This document shows, piece after piece, positions 34,937 through 44,461 of a DNA stretch of 64,000 nt. Position numbers and translations under genes: made by a program. Where the stretch lies: the NCBI GenBank assembly GCA_005793345.1, contig SXSU01000137.1, positions 1 through 64,000 on the forward strand, read 5' to 3'. Below the pieces are notes generated by a model that was not told where the DNA came from, did no database searches, and saw only the letters and a list, made by a program, of their open reading frames with translations. How positions within the stretch are numbered: the stretch's first letter is position 1; every line of letters starts with the position of its first letter. The stretch comes from Bdellovibrionales bacterium (GTDB lineage: Bacteria > Bdellovibrionota > Bdellovibrionia > Bdellovibrionales > Bdellovibrionaceae).

Positions 34937-36640
34937 TTTTGAACCTGTTTTTTCTTTTGTACTTGCTGTTTTACGTTTTGCATCTTTTTTTATTATATCA
35001 CATTCTTCAACTTCAGCTTTTGCTTTCTCATAAGGATCTCGAAATATTGCAACACCACCAAGCCCCATAAAGGTAGGTGTGAGGCTCGCAGATTGTCCAG
35101 CATTAATTCCAAACATCCCAACAGCTCCTGCATTGGTCATAGCACTCAAAACATTTTGTTGTTGAAGTTGCTGTTGTAATTGTTGAATATGATTATTTTG
35201 AGTCATTACATTTTGTGCTTCATTGTAAATTGCTTGTTGTAAGTTTGAGACTTGGCTTTTCTTTTCATTTAATTGAGCAGTTCCTTGCTCTGCTATAGAT
35301 TGGGTTTCGTATGTCATTTTATCATATTCTGTTTTTAGTTTATCTTGAAGTTGTTTTAAATCAGTTTTAGATTCACTTATATTTTTCTCTTTGCGTTCAA
35401 TTAATAAACTAAATTTTCGGAAATCGTTTTGATAAGCTTTATTATTTTCGCTCATGCATTTATCATATTTTGCATTTAAAGTCAGTTCAGCTGATGCTTT
35501 TGCATTAGATAATTGTTCAATTAAGGATTTTTTGTATTTCTCATAAGCCGATACGCCATCAAGATTATTATTTCCGTTGGCTTGTTCTTCATCTAACTTT
35601 GCTTTAAACTCTTCAAGTTTTTGTTCCATTTTGTCCTTTGCTTCTGCCAGGGCGCCTAAGTCTTTTTCTTTGTCATCACTTTGTTTGTTATTGCAATCAT
35701 CTATGTATTGAACAGTTAAGTTTTGCTGATCGATAACCATGTTAGCTAATTCCTTTTCAGCGATTATAATTTGATTATCTAGCACTTGAATTTCTTTTAC
35801 GAACTTTCGCATGTTTTCCTCAAATGCAAGTTGCTTTTGAATAAGTAAATCCGCTGTTTGCTGTTTCCCTTGTCGATATTCAGATATAGCACTTGCCATT
35901 TGATCTAAGGATTCTTTTTGGCTTCTATGAGCTTCTGATAAACTATCTTCAGCGTTTTGTAAATTATCATTAATATCATCAGTTGCATTAGTCATTTGTT
36001 CTTTTAATCTATCTTGTTGTTCACGTAAGCTTTCCCAATCAGTTCGTGTTTGTTGGCAAACATCTTTTTCTTTATCGTAGTTGGCTCCAATTGAACTACC
36101 GAACATGGACATATTCATTGCGGTTTGACCTCCAAAGATTCCTCCAAGCGCGGGAGCCATAGTTCCTAAAAAACTACCTGTATCATCATCAACCTCTAGT
36201 GAAGAATATTGACTGCATTCTGTAGATTTTTCCATGCAAATTTTAAGTGATAAATTACCAGGGCAAGCGTCGCTTTCTCTAATGTCACTTTCTAGATTTT
36301 TTAAATTTTCTCTGGCTTTGTCACATTCTAATTTTTCGTTCCCATTTAACTCTTTTTCTTTGAGTAACCGATCTAGTTCGCGATCTGTATCTTCATCTGC
36401 TATCGCTTTTTTGCAATTCTCTTCACTAAACCCTGCTAATGAGCGATCACATGATGTTTCTCGATAGGTTCTGGGGGCGATAGAATTTACTGTTGTTTCA
36501 GCTATTGCGTAGTTATTCACAAATAAAGTTATGAAAAAATTAAAATTCATAAATATAGAATTAAAAATAAGTAAATTTTTAAATTTTTTGACTACTATTT
36601 TGATAATACTGAACTTCGTATACGGCGAATGTGCGTTCAT
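34934..36640 (-). CDS. exported coiled-coil protein, unknown function
   Basis: 568 residues. A hydrophobic segment (FNSIFMNFNFFITLFVNNYAIA, about 26-47) looks like a signal peptide or anchor. Then a Cys-containing region (SCDRSLAGFSEENCKKAIAD, DACPGNLSLKICMEKSTECS), a hydrophobic Gly/Met stretch (MAPALGGIFGGQTAMNMSMF), and about 300 residues of coiled coil. A second Gly/Ala-rich hydrophobic stretch (MTNAGAVGMFGINAG) follows. It resembles other long exported coiled-coil proteins of predatory deltaproteobacteria in outline only; no named family is recognised. Confidence 0.7.
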   Translation of the reverse strand: MNAHSPYTKFSIIKIVVKKFKNLLIFNSIFMNFNFFITLFVNNYAIAETTVNSIAPRTYRETSCDRSLAGFSEENCKKAIADEDTDRELDRLLKEKELNGNEKLECDKARENLKNLESDIRESDACPGNLSLKICMEKSTECSQYSSLEVDDDTGSFLGTMAPALGGIFGGQTAMNMSMFGSSIGANYDKEKDVCQQTRTDWESLREQQDRLKEQMTNATDDINDNLQNAEDSLSEAHRSQKESLDQMASAISEYRQGKQQTADLLIQKQLAFEENMRKFVKEIQVLDNQIIIAEKELANMVIDQQNLTVQYIDDCNNKQSDDKEKDLGALAEAKDKMEQKLEEFKAKLDEEQANGNNNLDGVSAYEKYKKSLIEQLSNAKASAELTLNAKYDKCMSENNKAYQNDFRKFSLLIERKEKNISESKTDLKQLQDKLKTEYDKMTYETQSIAEQGTAQLNEKKSQVSNLQQAIYNEAQNVMTQNNHIQQLQQQLQQQNVLSAMTNAGAVGMFGINAGQSASLTPTFMGLGGVAIFRDPYEKAKAEVEECDIIKKDAKRKTASTKEKTGSK

Positions 36641-36996
36641 TTTTATCCCCCTTGTTTAATAGTACTTAATAGCAATTTTAGAGCCAAAGAATTTTCACTT
36701 CAAAAATATAATGGGCTAGTTTGATACATAATATGATTTATTGTAATACAGACTAGACTTAGATCTTACGAAAAGAGTTAAACTTTTTTTCAGATTCACC
36801 ATCAAAATTATTTATACTTACAATATTTGTTATGACTTTAAATACCATTACAGAATTTTGATATTTCGAACTTTACTAATAACTAGAGCGCGTTGGCTTT
36901 TGGTCTTTAACTTTAAATAGTGGAGTAATTTATCATCTCATAATTTAGATCTAATTTGAAACAAAACAAACGATGAAGCATCACATACACGTTTAA
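36641..36996. other. 356-bp intergenic region
   Basis: AT-rich sequence between the start of the exported coiled-coil gene and the stop of the ATPase gene, both on the minus strand. I see no ORF, no strong hairpin and no copy of the repeat families in it. Confidence 0.5.
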
Positions 36997-38430
36997 TCAG
37001 TTATTGATCAAGTCATCAAACGAAATCATTTTATGAAAATAATCTTCGCAGCTATCTTTTGTTTTATTACTCATTTCGCCTTCATAGATTAAAACTGTTT
37101 TTATAGCTGAACGTCTTGGTAACTGGATGACCGCGGTTTTTTTTTGCACTTCTGTAATTACTGAAGAATCAATTTCTTTTCTGCATTTAAATTCGCAAAT
37201 ATAAAATACGTTGAGATTTGTGTGTATCAAAAGATCAATTTGACAAGCCCCTTTGTTGGTGGTTTTTTTTCGTTGAAAATAGGGAGCCATAGATATTATT
37301 TGTGTGTTATTTAAATCCAAATGCTTCAAGATAAGATCTCTGTTTTGTAATAGCAAGTTTTCAAATTGTAAGCCAACGATTGAATTCCAGTTTTTTAATT
37401 CAGATAAAGATTGTATTACCTTTCCACCTTTTAGAATATAATTTTTCTTTGGTTCAATATAATTTAAATAAAAGCGGAGATAATTATCTTTCAATCTAAG
37501 GTGACTTAACTTTGAAGGTGAACCATCAGGATTAAAATAGTAATCACGGCTTATAAATCCAGAAATCTCTAAGATGTGAATTAGTTTTGTCAGATGGCTG
37601 TCTTGTGACCTTTTTAATTTTATAGCCAATTCGCTCGGAGATAATTTTTCATTAAGGCATAATCTAACTATTCTTTCCAAAGATTCGGAATGGCGTTTAA
37701 AAATCTGAATAAAAATTTTATCAAATTCACTAAATAGAATTCCGCTTTTGTTAAAACACATTCGGATTAAATTTTGTTCTGCGGTTTGACTTTTGAGGAT
37801 CTCTTCTAGGTATTTAGGAACTCCGCCTGTTACTGATAAAATTTGAATGGCTTCAAATGTGCTCGTGCTAAAGTTATTTTGTTTCCAGAATTCTTTAATC
37901 TCTTTAATTGATAATTCTTCAATTTGCAATTGTAAGGATATTCTGCCTTCGAAGCTGGTATTTTTTAGAATATTATCTTCGATCCATGATGAGACAGATC
38001 CGCAGAGAACCATGACTAGTTTATTATTTTTTTTAAACTTCGTGTCCCATGCGTCTTTTAGTTGAACTGCAAATAAGGGATCGTCCTGGCTCATCCAAGA
38101 AATTTCATCTAGTAATATCAATGTTTTTCCATTTTTAGTTTTTTCAGCAAGCGCCTGAAAGGCTTCATTCCAACTTTCGAAGTGTTCTTTTTTTGAATTG
38201 AAATGTATACTTAATTCCTCAGCGAAATGTTTAAGCTGATCAGTTTTGCCTGCCTTTAAATCTGGACCAAGTCCTTGTATTGAAATAAAACTTTTAAAGT
38301 GTTTACCAAATTCAGAGATGAGAGTACTTTTTCCAATTCTTCTACGCCCCATAATTGAAACAAGACTAGAAGTTTTTTTTTCTGTGAGCATTCGGAGTTC
38401 TTTTAATTCTTTACTTCGACCTATAAACAT
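36997..38430 (-). CDS. ATPase_2/DUF234-type AAA ATPase
   Basis: 477 residues. N-terminal archaeal-type ATPase_2 domain: FIGRSKELKEL, Walker A GRRRIGKST (28-36), Walker B LILLDEISWM and GGVPKYLEEIL. A winged-helix segment follows (SELAIKLKRSQDSHLTKLIHILEISGFI). The C-terminal DUF234 domain carries a PD-(D/E)xK-like nuclease signature (CQIDLLIH then YICEFKCRK, about 395-420). The family is scattered across bacteria and archaea and its role is unknown. Two near-identical palindromes sit 44-135 bp upstream. It is probably horizontally acquired, next to a toxin-antitoxin pair. Confidence 0.87.
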   Translation of the reverse strand: MFIGRSKELKELRMLTEKKTSSLVSIMGRRRIGKSTLISEFGKHFKSFISIQGLGPDLKAGKTDQLKHFAEELSIHFNSKKEHFESWNEAFQALAEKTKNGKTLILLDEISWMSQDDPLFAVQLKDAWDTKFKKNNKLVMVLCGSVSSWIEDNILKNTSFEGRISLQLQIEELSIKEIKEFWKQNNFSTSTFEAIQILSVTGGVPKYLEEILKSQTAEQNLIRMCFNKSGILFSEFDKIFIQIFKRHSESLERIVRLCLNEKLSPSELAIKLKRSQDSHLTKLIHILEISGFISRDYYFNPDGSPSKLSHLRLKDNYLRFYLNYIEPKKNYILKGGKVIQSLSELKNWNSIVGLQFENLLLQNRDLILKHLDLNNTQIISMAPYFQRKKTTNKGACQIDLLIHTNLNVFYICEFKCRKEIDSSVITEVQKKTAVIQLPRRSAIKTVLIYEGEMSNKTKDSCEDYFHKMISFDDLINN

Positions 38431-38473
38431 ATAATGAGCCTTTGAATTTATGGTATTTTTAGATTATCACAAA

Positions 38474-38511
38474 CTTACCGGCAAATGCAACAAGATAGAT
38501 TTGCCGGTAAG
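38474..38511. promoter_or_regulatory. palindrome 1 upstream of the ATPase_2 gene
   Basis: CTTACCGGCAAAT and ATTTGCCGGTAAG are perfect 13-bp arms around a 12-base centre (GCAACAAGATAG). The unit recurs at 38528 with a 54-bp period. It is likely a protein-binding site in the ATPase promoter region or the end of a mobile unit. Confidence 0.7.
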
Positions 38512-38527
38512 AAAAAAATATTTCAAA

Positions 38528-38565
38528 CTTACCGGCAAATGCAACTACATAGATTTGTCGGTAAG
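38528..38565. promoter_or_regulatory. palindrome 2 upstream of the ATPase_2 gene
   Basis: Second copy of the CTTACCGGCAAAT palindrome, right arm with one change (ATTTGTCGGTAAG), centre GCAACTACATAG. It shares the left flank AAA with palindrome 1 and part of the centre, so the two form a direct repeat of inverted repeats. Confidence 0.7.
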
Positions 38566-38743
38566 ATATTATTGTGAAAAATTCAGAGCGATTGAAGATG
38601 GTCTGGGGTCTGTGCTTCATAAAGTAATACCAAAAAATCTTAAAATAGACTTGTAAAAATACATAAATGAAGTTATTATTAAAGATAGCCTGTTTGTTAG
38701 GAGTAAATTATACGGATAACTATAATGGAATTAAGGAGAGATT

Positions 38744-39151
38744 ATGTCTGTTATTTTATTAAATCTATTATCTCAATTAAGTGACCCAAAAAAAGAAGTG
38801 GCACTTATTCGAAAAGGACTTAATATTAAAACAGTTGAATCGTATTTGGATAAAGAAGGTTTTATCTTAAAAGACATCTTAATTCGTCTTGATATTTCAT
38901 CCTCAACTTATTTTGCAAAAAAGAAAAAGCAAGAACCTTTAGATGTTCACAGCTCAGAGAAATTAGTTAGGTTGATTCAGGTGATGGTAAATGCATCGCG
39001 TATTTTGGGTGAAGAAAAAGCAAAGAAGTGGATTTATCTTAAAATCCCCTCACTGGGGAATGAGCTACCTATTAATTTACTTGATACAGAAGCTGGACAT
39101 CAGTTGGTTGAGCAAACACTATTGCAAATTGAGCATGGGGTTTACGGTTAG
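38744..39151 (+). CDS. antitoxin, Xre/MbcA/ParS type (DUF2384)
   Basis: 135 residues. The N-terminal half is an Xre-like helical region (IRKGLNIKTVESYLDKEGFI, LKDILIRLDISSSTYFAKKK) and the C-terminal half is the MbcA/ParS toxin-binding domain (about 65-130: SEKLVRLIQVMVNASRILGE, IPSLGNELPINLLDTEAG). It is followed after 3 bp by a RES-domain toxin gene, the standard Xre-RES arrangement. It should bind and neutralise the toxin and repress the operon. GGAGAGATT precedes the ATG. Confidence 0.9.
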   Translation: MSVILLNLLSQLSDPKKEVALIRKGLNIKTVESYLDKEGFILKDILIRLDISSSTYFAKKKKQEPLDVHSSEKLVRLIQVMVNASRILGEEKAKKWIYLKIPSLGNELPINLLDTEAGHQLVEQTLLQIEHGVYG

Positions 39152-39154
39152 AAT

Positions 39155-39616
39155 ATGGCAATTTGGTATAGAGTACATCATGATAAAAATGAGAAAAATG
39201 TTTTTTCAGGAGACGGTGGGCTATATGTTGCGGGTCGATGGAGTTTCAAAGGAACTAAAGCAATTTATTGCTCCCAGTCCATTGCGCTAGCTACCTTGGA
39301 ATGGCTTTGTCATAATGGACTTTCGGTATCGGAGTTTGATTATTTTAGATATTCAATTGAAGTTCCAGAAAATTTAATTATTAAACCTTCAAAGTTAAAA
39401 TTACCAAAAGAATGGAATTTTACTCCAGCTACCGACGAAGCTAGAATTTTTGCGACAAAAGAGTTTATCAGTGTTGGTAAGTTCTTGGGGATGATTGTTC
39501 CTTCGGTTATGGTGCCTGAAGAGAATAATCTGATAATAAATCCTTTGCATCCGAAGTTTAATAACATTGCTTCTAGTATTAAAAGATTAGGTTTCTTTAA
39601 AGCTCCTACTAGATAA
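39155..39616 (+). CDS. RES-domain toxin (NAD+-depleting)
   Basis: 153 residues, typical RES length. Conserved RES residues are visible: R6 (WYRVHH), R28 (GRWSFKGTKAIYCS), Y38, E49 (ATLEWL) and S117 (MIVPSVMV). Known RES toxins hydrolyse or phosphorolyse NAD+ and halt growth until neutralised by the Xre partner just upstream. All key positions are kept, so it is probably functional. A decayed palindromic repeat follows immediately after its stop. Confidence 0.9.
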   Translation: MAIWYRVHHDKNEKNVFSGDGGLYVAGRWSFKGTKAIYCSQSIALATLEWLCHNGLSVSEFDYFRYSIEVPENLIIKPSKLKLPKEWNFTPATDEARIFATKEFISVGKFLGMIVPSVMVPEENNLIINPLHPKFNNIASSIKRLGFFKAPTR

Positions 39617-39618
39617 CA

Positions 39619-39670
39619 AAATAGCTGCTCATGATTAAGTCTGATCGTTAACGCAATTTTATATTTTATG
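39619..39670 (+). repeat. palindromic repeat module A, half copy (copy 7)
   Basis: AAATAGCTGCTCATGATTAA followed by GTCTGATCG gives the left arm in the same orientation as the reference copy, directly behind the RES toxin gene. The right arm has decayed into AT-rich sequence (GCAATTTTATATTTTATGAC). Confidence 0.7.
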
Positions 39671-39746
39671 ACTTATTAAACCAAAAATACATCAGGTAAA
39701 AGTATAATTCGATCACTTATTTTAACAGATTTTGTCGTTCATCAAT

Positions 39747-39945
39747 TTATTCTTGAGAAGATCTTCGGGTGTTTGACCCAACTCTTAAGTAGACACCTTT
39801 TATTGACCCTTCGTTTTTAATAAAAAATGGAGGATCTGAACCAGGATAAACTTTGATAGCGACGAAATTTACTCGCCCTTTGTTCAATGTCTATCTCAAT
39901 GTCAAAGTCCAGAAATGATCTAGAAATATTAATAAACCGTTTCAT
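39747..39945 (-). pseudogene. remnant of an AlbA_2 (Schlafen-type) DNA-binding protein gene
   Basis: Read on the minus strand, 39872-39747 encodes a run of 41 codons ending in a stop: VNFVAIKVYPGSDPPFFIKN then GSIKGVYLRVGSNTRRSSQE. This matches the end of AlbA_2 domains (substrate strand, then giYiRvGs.t...). The preceding 24 codons (MKRFINISRSFLDFDIEIDI...) are in another frame. No helicase or C-terminal part remains. It appears to be the broken remnant of an accessory gene beside the toxin-antitoxin pair. Confidence 0.5.
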
Positions 39946-40004
39946 GGTGATACACTTTTTAATATTTTCTCTCACTCTACTTTAAATTCGTATATACTAC
40001 TAGC

Positions 40005-43000
40005 ATGACGTTAAATTTGAATAAGTCTAAAATATATATTAATATGATTAATACTGTTATTGGTTTTAAAACAATAATTATTAGCCTAATATTTTTAACA
40101 ATTATAAATTGTAATAATGCAAAAATAAATGTGAGCTCACTAGGAACACAGTCTAATGGTGTAAAGCTTAAAAATTCTGATTACATTATCGATGATCTGA
40201 CTCAAGTTTCATATACAGGAATTTGTTCTAAAGATACAATCTCAATTTCATATCGCTTGGATGAAGAAAAAGAGTGGACTAAAATTACACCTCTTGTTGG
40301 AAATATAGAATGCGAGTCGAAACAGACGTTTGATTTGAATTTAAATTTAAACTTAGACTACATTAAAACTTTACCGAGTTTTGCACAAAATTTTTTAAAT
40401 ATAGGTCCGAAGTTTAATATTTATATTCGAGGTGAGACAACAAAATATTATTCAGATGAGGCTATTTTAATTGTATATCAAACTAAAAATTTTCCAGTTG
40501 CTTTTACAAATGAAGTATCTGCATTTATGGCAACAGATTCTCTAAAATTCACAATTGATCCAAATTTTACAAAAGCAAGTACTTACTTATATAAGTTTGG
40601 AGAAGTTACCACTCTAAACTGCAGTGATCCACTTGGTTACCAAGTTGAACCACTTGATGTTTCAACCAATCCTAATATAATTTTTACTACAGCAAAAGAT
40701 GGAATGTTTGGTCTTTGTATAATTGGCCAAAAAAATAAAAATACAATTATTTCATATGATTTTGCAGACAAAATTACTTGGGCTAAAGATTCATCTCCCC
40801 CACTAAAAGCAAATCAATTAACTTGGAATACAACTTCTCCCACAAAAGAAAATATGGTTTCGATCAGTTGGAATAATAGTACTGGCGAACAGAAAAATCT
40901 AGATTTGAAATCTCAAGTGATATACTTGTATTCTGATGCGAGCTGTTTTACTCAAGCAAAAGAACCGATTATAATAGATACACCTAATATTTCTTCCTAT
41001 CTCTTTGATGGATCTTTGCTAGATGGCACGATATATACTTTTAAAATAACCTTGAACGATAACTTTTCAAATAGTGCTGAAAGCGATTGTTCTGCACCAT
41101 TAATTATTGATAGAAAGCCTCCGCAAATTTCATCTACAAATCCTTCGGTAACCTTCGTTAATACTTTAAACTCTTCTGTAAGTGTAAATTATAATGAAGT
41201 TTTATCTGCAAGTTCAATACCTGATTTAAGTAAATTTTCATTAATTTGTAATAATCAAGATTTAAATACTTCAACTGATCATCCGATTACATCTATTGTT
41301 TCAATTGTCGTTCCATCATCAAACCAACAACCTTCATTTACCCAATTAATTATTTCATTCAATAATCCTAATTTTGTCGAAGGAGAAAATTGCAACTTAA
41401 CAATTGTAAATGATGGTATCGAAGATATAGCAAAAAATAAAGTGCCAGTTGGAACTGTATTTGCAAAATCTTGGTCAATAACTGGTAACCCAACAGTAGT
41501 TTCTATTAGTTCTATCACAAACTCTGGATCATACAAATTTGGATCATCTATATATTTTAAGATAATTTTTTCAAAATCAGTGAATGTAAGTAATTCATTT
41601 CAGTTGAAATTAAATATCGATTCGAATTCATATGCAACTTGTAATGCAGGTACAAATTTAACTGAAATTAATTGTTCATATTCAATATCTTCGTCCGATA
41701 ATATTTTACGACTTGATTATAGTGATGTGAATGCAATTAAACTTGGCGCTTCTACAATAATTGGAAAGGCAAATTCACTTCCTGCATATATTACACTACC
41801 TGATACTCAGAGCTCATCAGATGGTTTATTTGCTGCTAATATTTCTTTAGATAATACAGTTCCAATATTAAGTGGTTTAACTAATTCTAGCACTCCTGTT
41901 AAATCAAAATCTTGGGAGTGGTTTTGTTATGATAATGTAGATACAAGTTGCCAAGTAGAATATTATATCGACAATAATCCTACTGGGTCCAACGCTTTTG
42001 TTGCCGCCCCTTCTGTAACTGTTGGAACTGTGACATCAGGAACAGTATTTCAAAATTCTGGTAATGGAAATTATTATCTTCATATTCGAGCGAAGGACCG
42101 AGCTTCAAATGTATCAGGCCAAATTAATGTGCTTGCAACATTAGATAACCAAGCTCCAAACATTTCAGGATTGAGCGATTCTGCAATAGCAGTTACAGGT
42201 GGAACATGGAACTGGACTTGCAGTGATAATGTTAGTTCTTCCTGTACAATGAATTATCTTATAAATGATGATTCTAGTACGGTAAGTGGTTTAGTAAATA
42301 GTATAATTGGAAGTAATGGATCAGCCTCGCAAGTTATAGGCAATGGAACATACTATTTACATATTGAGGCTGTAGATGAGGCTGGGAATGCAACATCAGT
42401 ATTACATAAATACAAAATTTTAGATAATCAACCTCCAGTTTTATCTGGGCTAGCAAATGATTTAACGCCAACTAAATCTAAAACATGGAATTGGGAATGC
42501 TCTGATAAAATAAATGGTTCATGTTTTATATATTATGTGATTGATCAAAATTTAGATACAACTTCTAATTTAAATTCAGTTCAAAGTGGGGCTAAAGGGA
42601 GTATTACTCAAAATAATGGCGACTCAAATTATTATCTTCATATCTTTGCACAAGATGGTTTGGGAAATAAAACAGATATTTCCCATTTTTCAGCAGTCTT
42701 AGATAATACTGCAAATTTTAATTTAGGAGCTTTGGGTTTTCGCGACGGTGAAGTTTCAAGCGGAGATCATAGTACACCAGTTTTTTCCAAAAGTGCAAAT
42801 TTACCTGAACTTAATTTAATAGTTCAATATGGATATACAAATAGTGTTTTAAATTGTCTATCAATGTTTGATTCTCAAAATGCAACTGTGAGTGGATTCG
42901 ATTTTAGTTTTGCTTCAATTTCAACTACAAATAGTTTAAGTTATTTTACGAAATACTGGGGATGTTTATCGGTTCAAGATCAGGCAGGTAACAAAGAAGT

Positions 43001-44273
43001 AACTAACGGTGATGGTTTTGAAACTTGGCCAGTTAATGTTTCAAAACCTGTTCAAGTTGTTAATCAAGTTTTTAGTGGAGGCAACTTACCTGTAAATACT
43101 CCAAAACTAAAACATGTTAAAAATGGATATTCTATGAGTACTTCTAAAGACGGTAAAGTTTTAGTTGTAGGAGATCCCGAATGTACATTTTCAAATTTAA
43201 GTAACGCTGGTTGTATTGATATATACACTTTTGATGGAACCAACTGGATTTATAGCTTGAGCTCAGGGGTCTTGAACTCCGGTGATAATTTTGGTCAGTC
43301 AGTAGCAGTAGATTGTACTTCTGTAGCTTTAGATAATACTTGTACTGGAACTCAATATAATTTGGTCGTTGGTGCCCCTAATAATGGAAGTGGATATGTT
43401 TATTTCTATTCTTTTGATTTGTCTTCGCCAACAACACTCACTTATTTACGAAAAGTAATTGGAGAAAATAATGGTGATAAATTTGGTCAATCGGTTGCAA
43501 TGTCAACTTACTTTGACGAAAGTGATTCAATTTCTAGAAATTTAATTTTAATTGGCGCCCCTGATTATGGTTCTAACTCAGAAGGTAAAATTTATATAGT
43601 TCAAGATATGGGTTTAGCGCCTATAAGTTTTAAAACGATTACAGGATCAGCAAGTAGAGAACAGGTTGGTTTATATTTAGGATTAGATGAGAATCAATTA
43701 ATTTATTACAAAAATGGAAGTGCTACGGATGTATATGTTGTTGATTATGACATCAAAAGTGATGCTCTAGTTAATTTAAAAAAATTAAATAGTTCTGCAA
43801 CTGGCTTATCTAGTGTAAGTATTATTAAAAATAAATATGCAGCATTTGGTATGGCGGGATCAAATTCTCTTAGAATTTATAAATACAATAACTCTATTTC
43901 TCCTCCTGCTTACGAAAATACTACAGGTAAATTCTTGACAATTGGATATGGGTCTTATGGAATAGGTTTTTTAAACTTAGGAACATCTTTAAAACTCTTA
44001 ACATGCAATAATTCAAATTTGTGTTTAGTCGCATCTGATTCTTTAGCAAGTAAAGTATATATTTTTGAAGATACAAATAATGATAATTCATGGGTAACTT
44101 TAAAAAACTCAACTCCATTTTTAAATGGAAGCTCCTTTAATATTGATAGTAAACATGGATTAGGTTTATCTTTAACTTCTGGTGGTGGAAAAATCCTTAT
44201 CGGTTCACCAAACTATCAATTAAAAACTGATGGCACTTCAATTGGATATTGGAGTTCATTTCCAATACCTTAA
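40005..44273 (+). CDS. giant lipoprotein with Ig-like repeats and FG-GAP-like propeller
   Basis: 1422 residues. Basic N terminus, hydrophobic segment and lipobox IINC-NN (Asn at -1). Then beta-sandwich domains, and three tandem repeats of about 95 residues (about 615-900), each opening with LDN.aP.lSGL and containing W.W.C.D and GNGNYYLHI-type strands with paired Cys. From about 1040 come FG-GAP-like beta-propeller blades (GKVLVVGDP, NLVVGAPNNGSGYVYFYSF, LILIGAPDYGSNSEGKIYIV). It is likely a surface adhesin. No good ribosome site is seen; an ATG at 40044 is an alternative start. Confidence 0.8.
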   Translation: MTLNLNKSKIYINMINTVIGFKTIIISLIFLTIINCNNAKINVSSLGTQSNGVKLKNSDYIIDDLTQVSYTGICSKDTISISYRLDEEKEWTKITPLVGNIECESKQTFDLNLNLNLDYIKTLPSFAQNFLNIGPKFNIYIRGETTKYYSDEAILIVYQTKNFPVAFTNEVSAFMATDSLKFTIDPNFTKASTYLYKFGEVTTLNCSDPLGYQVEPLDVSTNPNIIFTTAKDGMFGLCIIGQKNKNTIISYDFADKITWAKDSSPPLKANQLTWNTTSPTKENMVSISWNNSTGEQKNLDLKSQVIYLYSDASCFTQAKEPIIIDTPNISSYLFDGSLLDGTIYTFKITLNDNFSNSAESDCSAPLIIDRKPPQISSTNPSVTFVNTLNSSVSVNYNEVLSASSIPDLSKFSLICNNQDLNTSTDHPITSIVSIVVPSSNQQPSFTQLIISFNNPNFVEGENCNLTIVNDGIEDIAKNKVPVGTVFAKSWSITGNPTVVSISSITNSGSYKFGSSIYFKIIFSKSVNVSNSFQLKLNIDSNSYATCNAGTNLTEINCSYSISSSDNILRLDYSDVNAIKLGASTIIGKANSLPAYITLPDTQSSSDGLFAANISLDNTVPILSGLTNSSTPVKSKSWEWFCYDNVDTSCQVEYYIDNNPTGSNAFVAAPSVTVGTVTSGTVFQNSGNGNYYLHIRAKDRASNVSGQINVLATLDNQAPNISGLSDSAIAVTGGTWNWTCSDNVSSSCTMNYLINDDSSTVSGLVNSIIGSNGSASQVIGNGTYYLHIEAVDEAGNATSVLHKYKILDNQPPVLSGLANDLTPTKSKTWNWECSDKINGSCFIYYVIDQNLDTTSNLNSVQSGAKGSITQNNGDSNYYLHIFAQDGLGNKTDISHFSAVLDNTANFNLGALGFRDGEVSSGDHSTPVFSKSANLPELNLIVQYGYTNSVLNCLSMFDSQNATVSGFDFSFASISTTNSLSYFTKYWGCLSVQDQAGNKEVTNGDGFETWPVNVSKPVQVVNQVFSGGNLPVNTPKLKHVKNGYSMSTSKDGKVLVVGDPECTFSNLSNAGCIDIYTFDGTNWIYSLSSGVLNSGDNFGQSVAVDCTSVALDNTCTGTQYNLVVGAPNNGSGYVYFYSFDLSSPTTLTYLRKVIGENNGDKFGQSVAMSTYFDESDSISRNLILIGAPDYGSNSEGKIYIVQDMGLAPISFKTITGSASREQVGLYLGLDENQLIYYKNGSATDVYVVDYDIKSDALVNLKKLNSSATGLSSVSIIKNKYAAFGMAGSNSLRIYKYNNSISPPAYENTTGKFLTIGYGSYGIGFLNLGTSLKLLTCNNSNLCLVASDSLASKVYIFEDTNNDNSWVTLKNSTPFLNGSSFNIDSKHGLGLSLTSGGGKILIGSPNYQLKTDGTSIGYWSSFPIP

Positions 44274-44461
44274 TCAAATCTAGTTTAATTTGGAGTGATT
44301 CAAGAATCATCTAGCCTATATTCAAGAAATTTTTATAAATTTCAAACGCACTTTTTTTTACGACCATTGTCTAACTTTCGTTTTCAAGCTAAGGTTTTTG
44401 TCATTTTTGACGATAAGAAAATATATAAAATTAATTTCTGAAGAGTTGGAGATCAGTTGTA

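Noticed and set aside
34934-36640. SMC-like or secretion-apparatus protein
   Set aside because: Coiled coil alone does not support a family; no hinge, ATPase or secretion motif is seen.
38474-38565. CRISPR array
   Set aside because: Only two repeat units that are themselves palindromes, spaced 16 bases; no spacers, no cas genes.
38450-38656. 68-codon ORF on the plus strand
   Set aside because: It reads straight through the twin CTTACCGGCAAAT palindromes (giving a repeated KLTGKCN motif), so the apparent protein repeat is a product of the DNA repeat.
38991-39290. 99-codon ORF overlapping the antitoxin and toxin genes
   Set aside because: Out-of-frame overlap of two well-supported genes with no recognisable domain.
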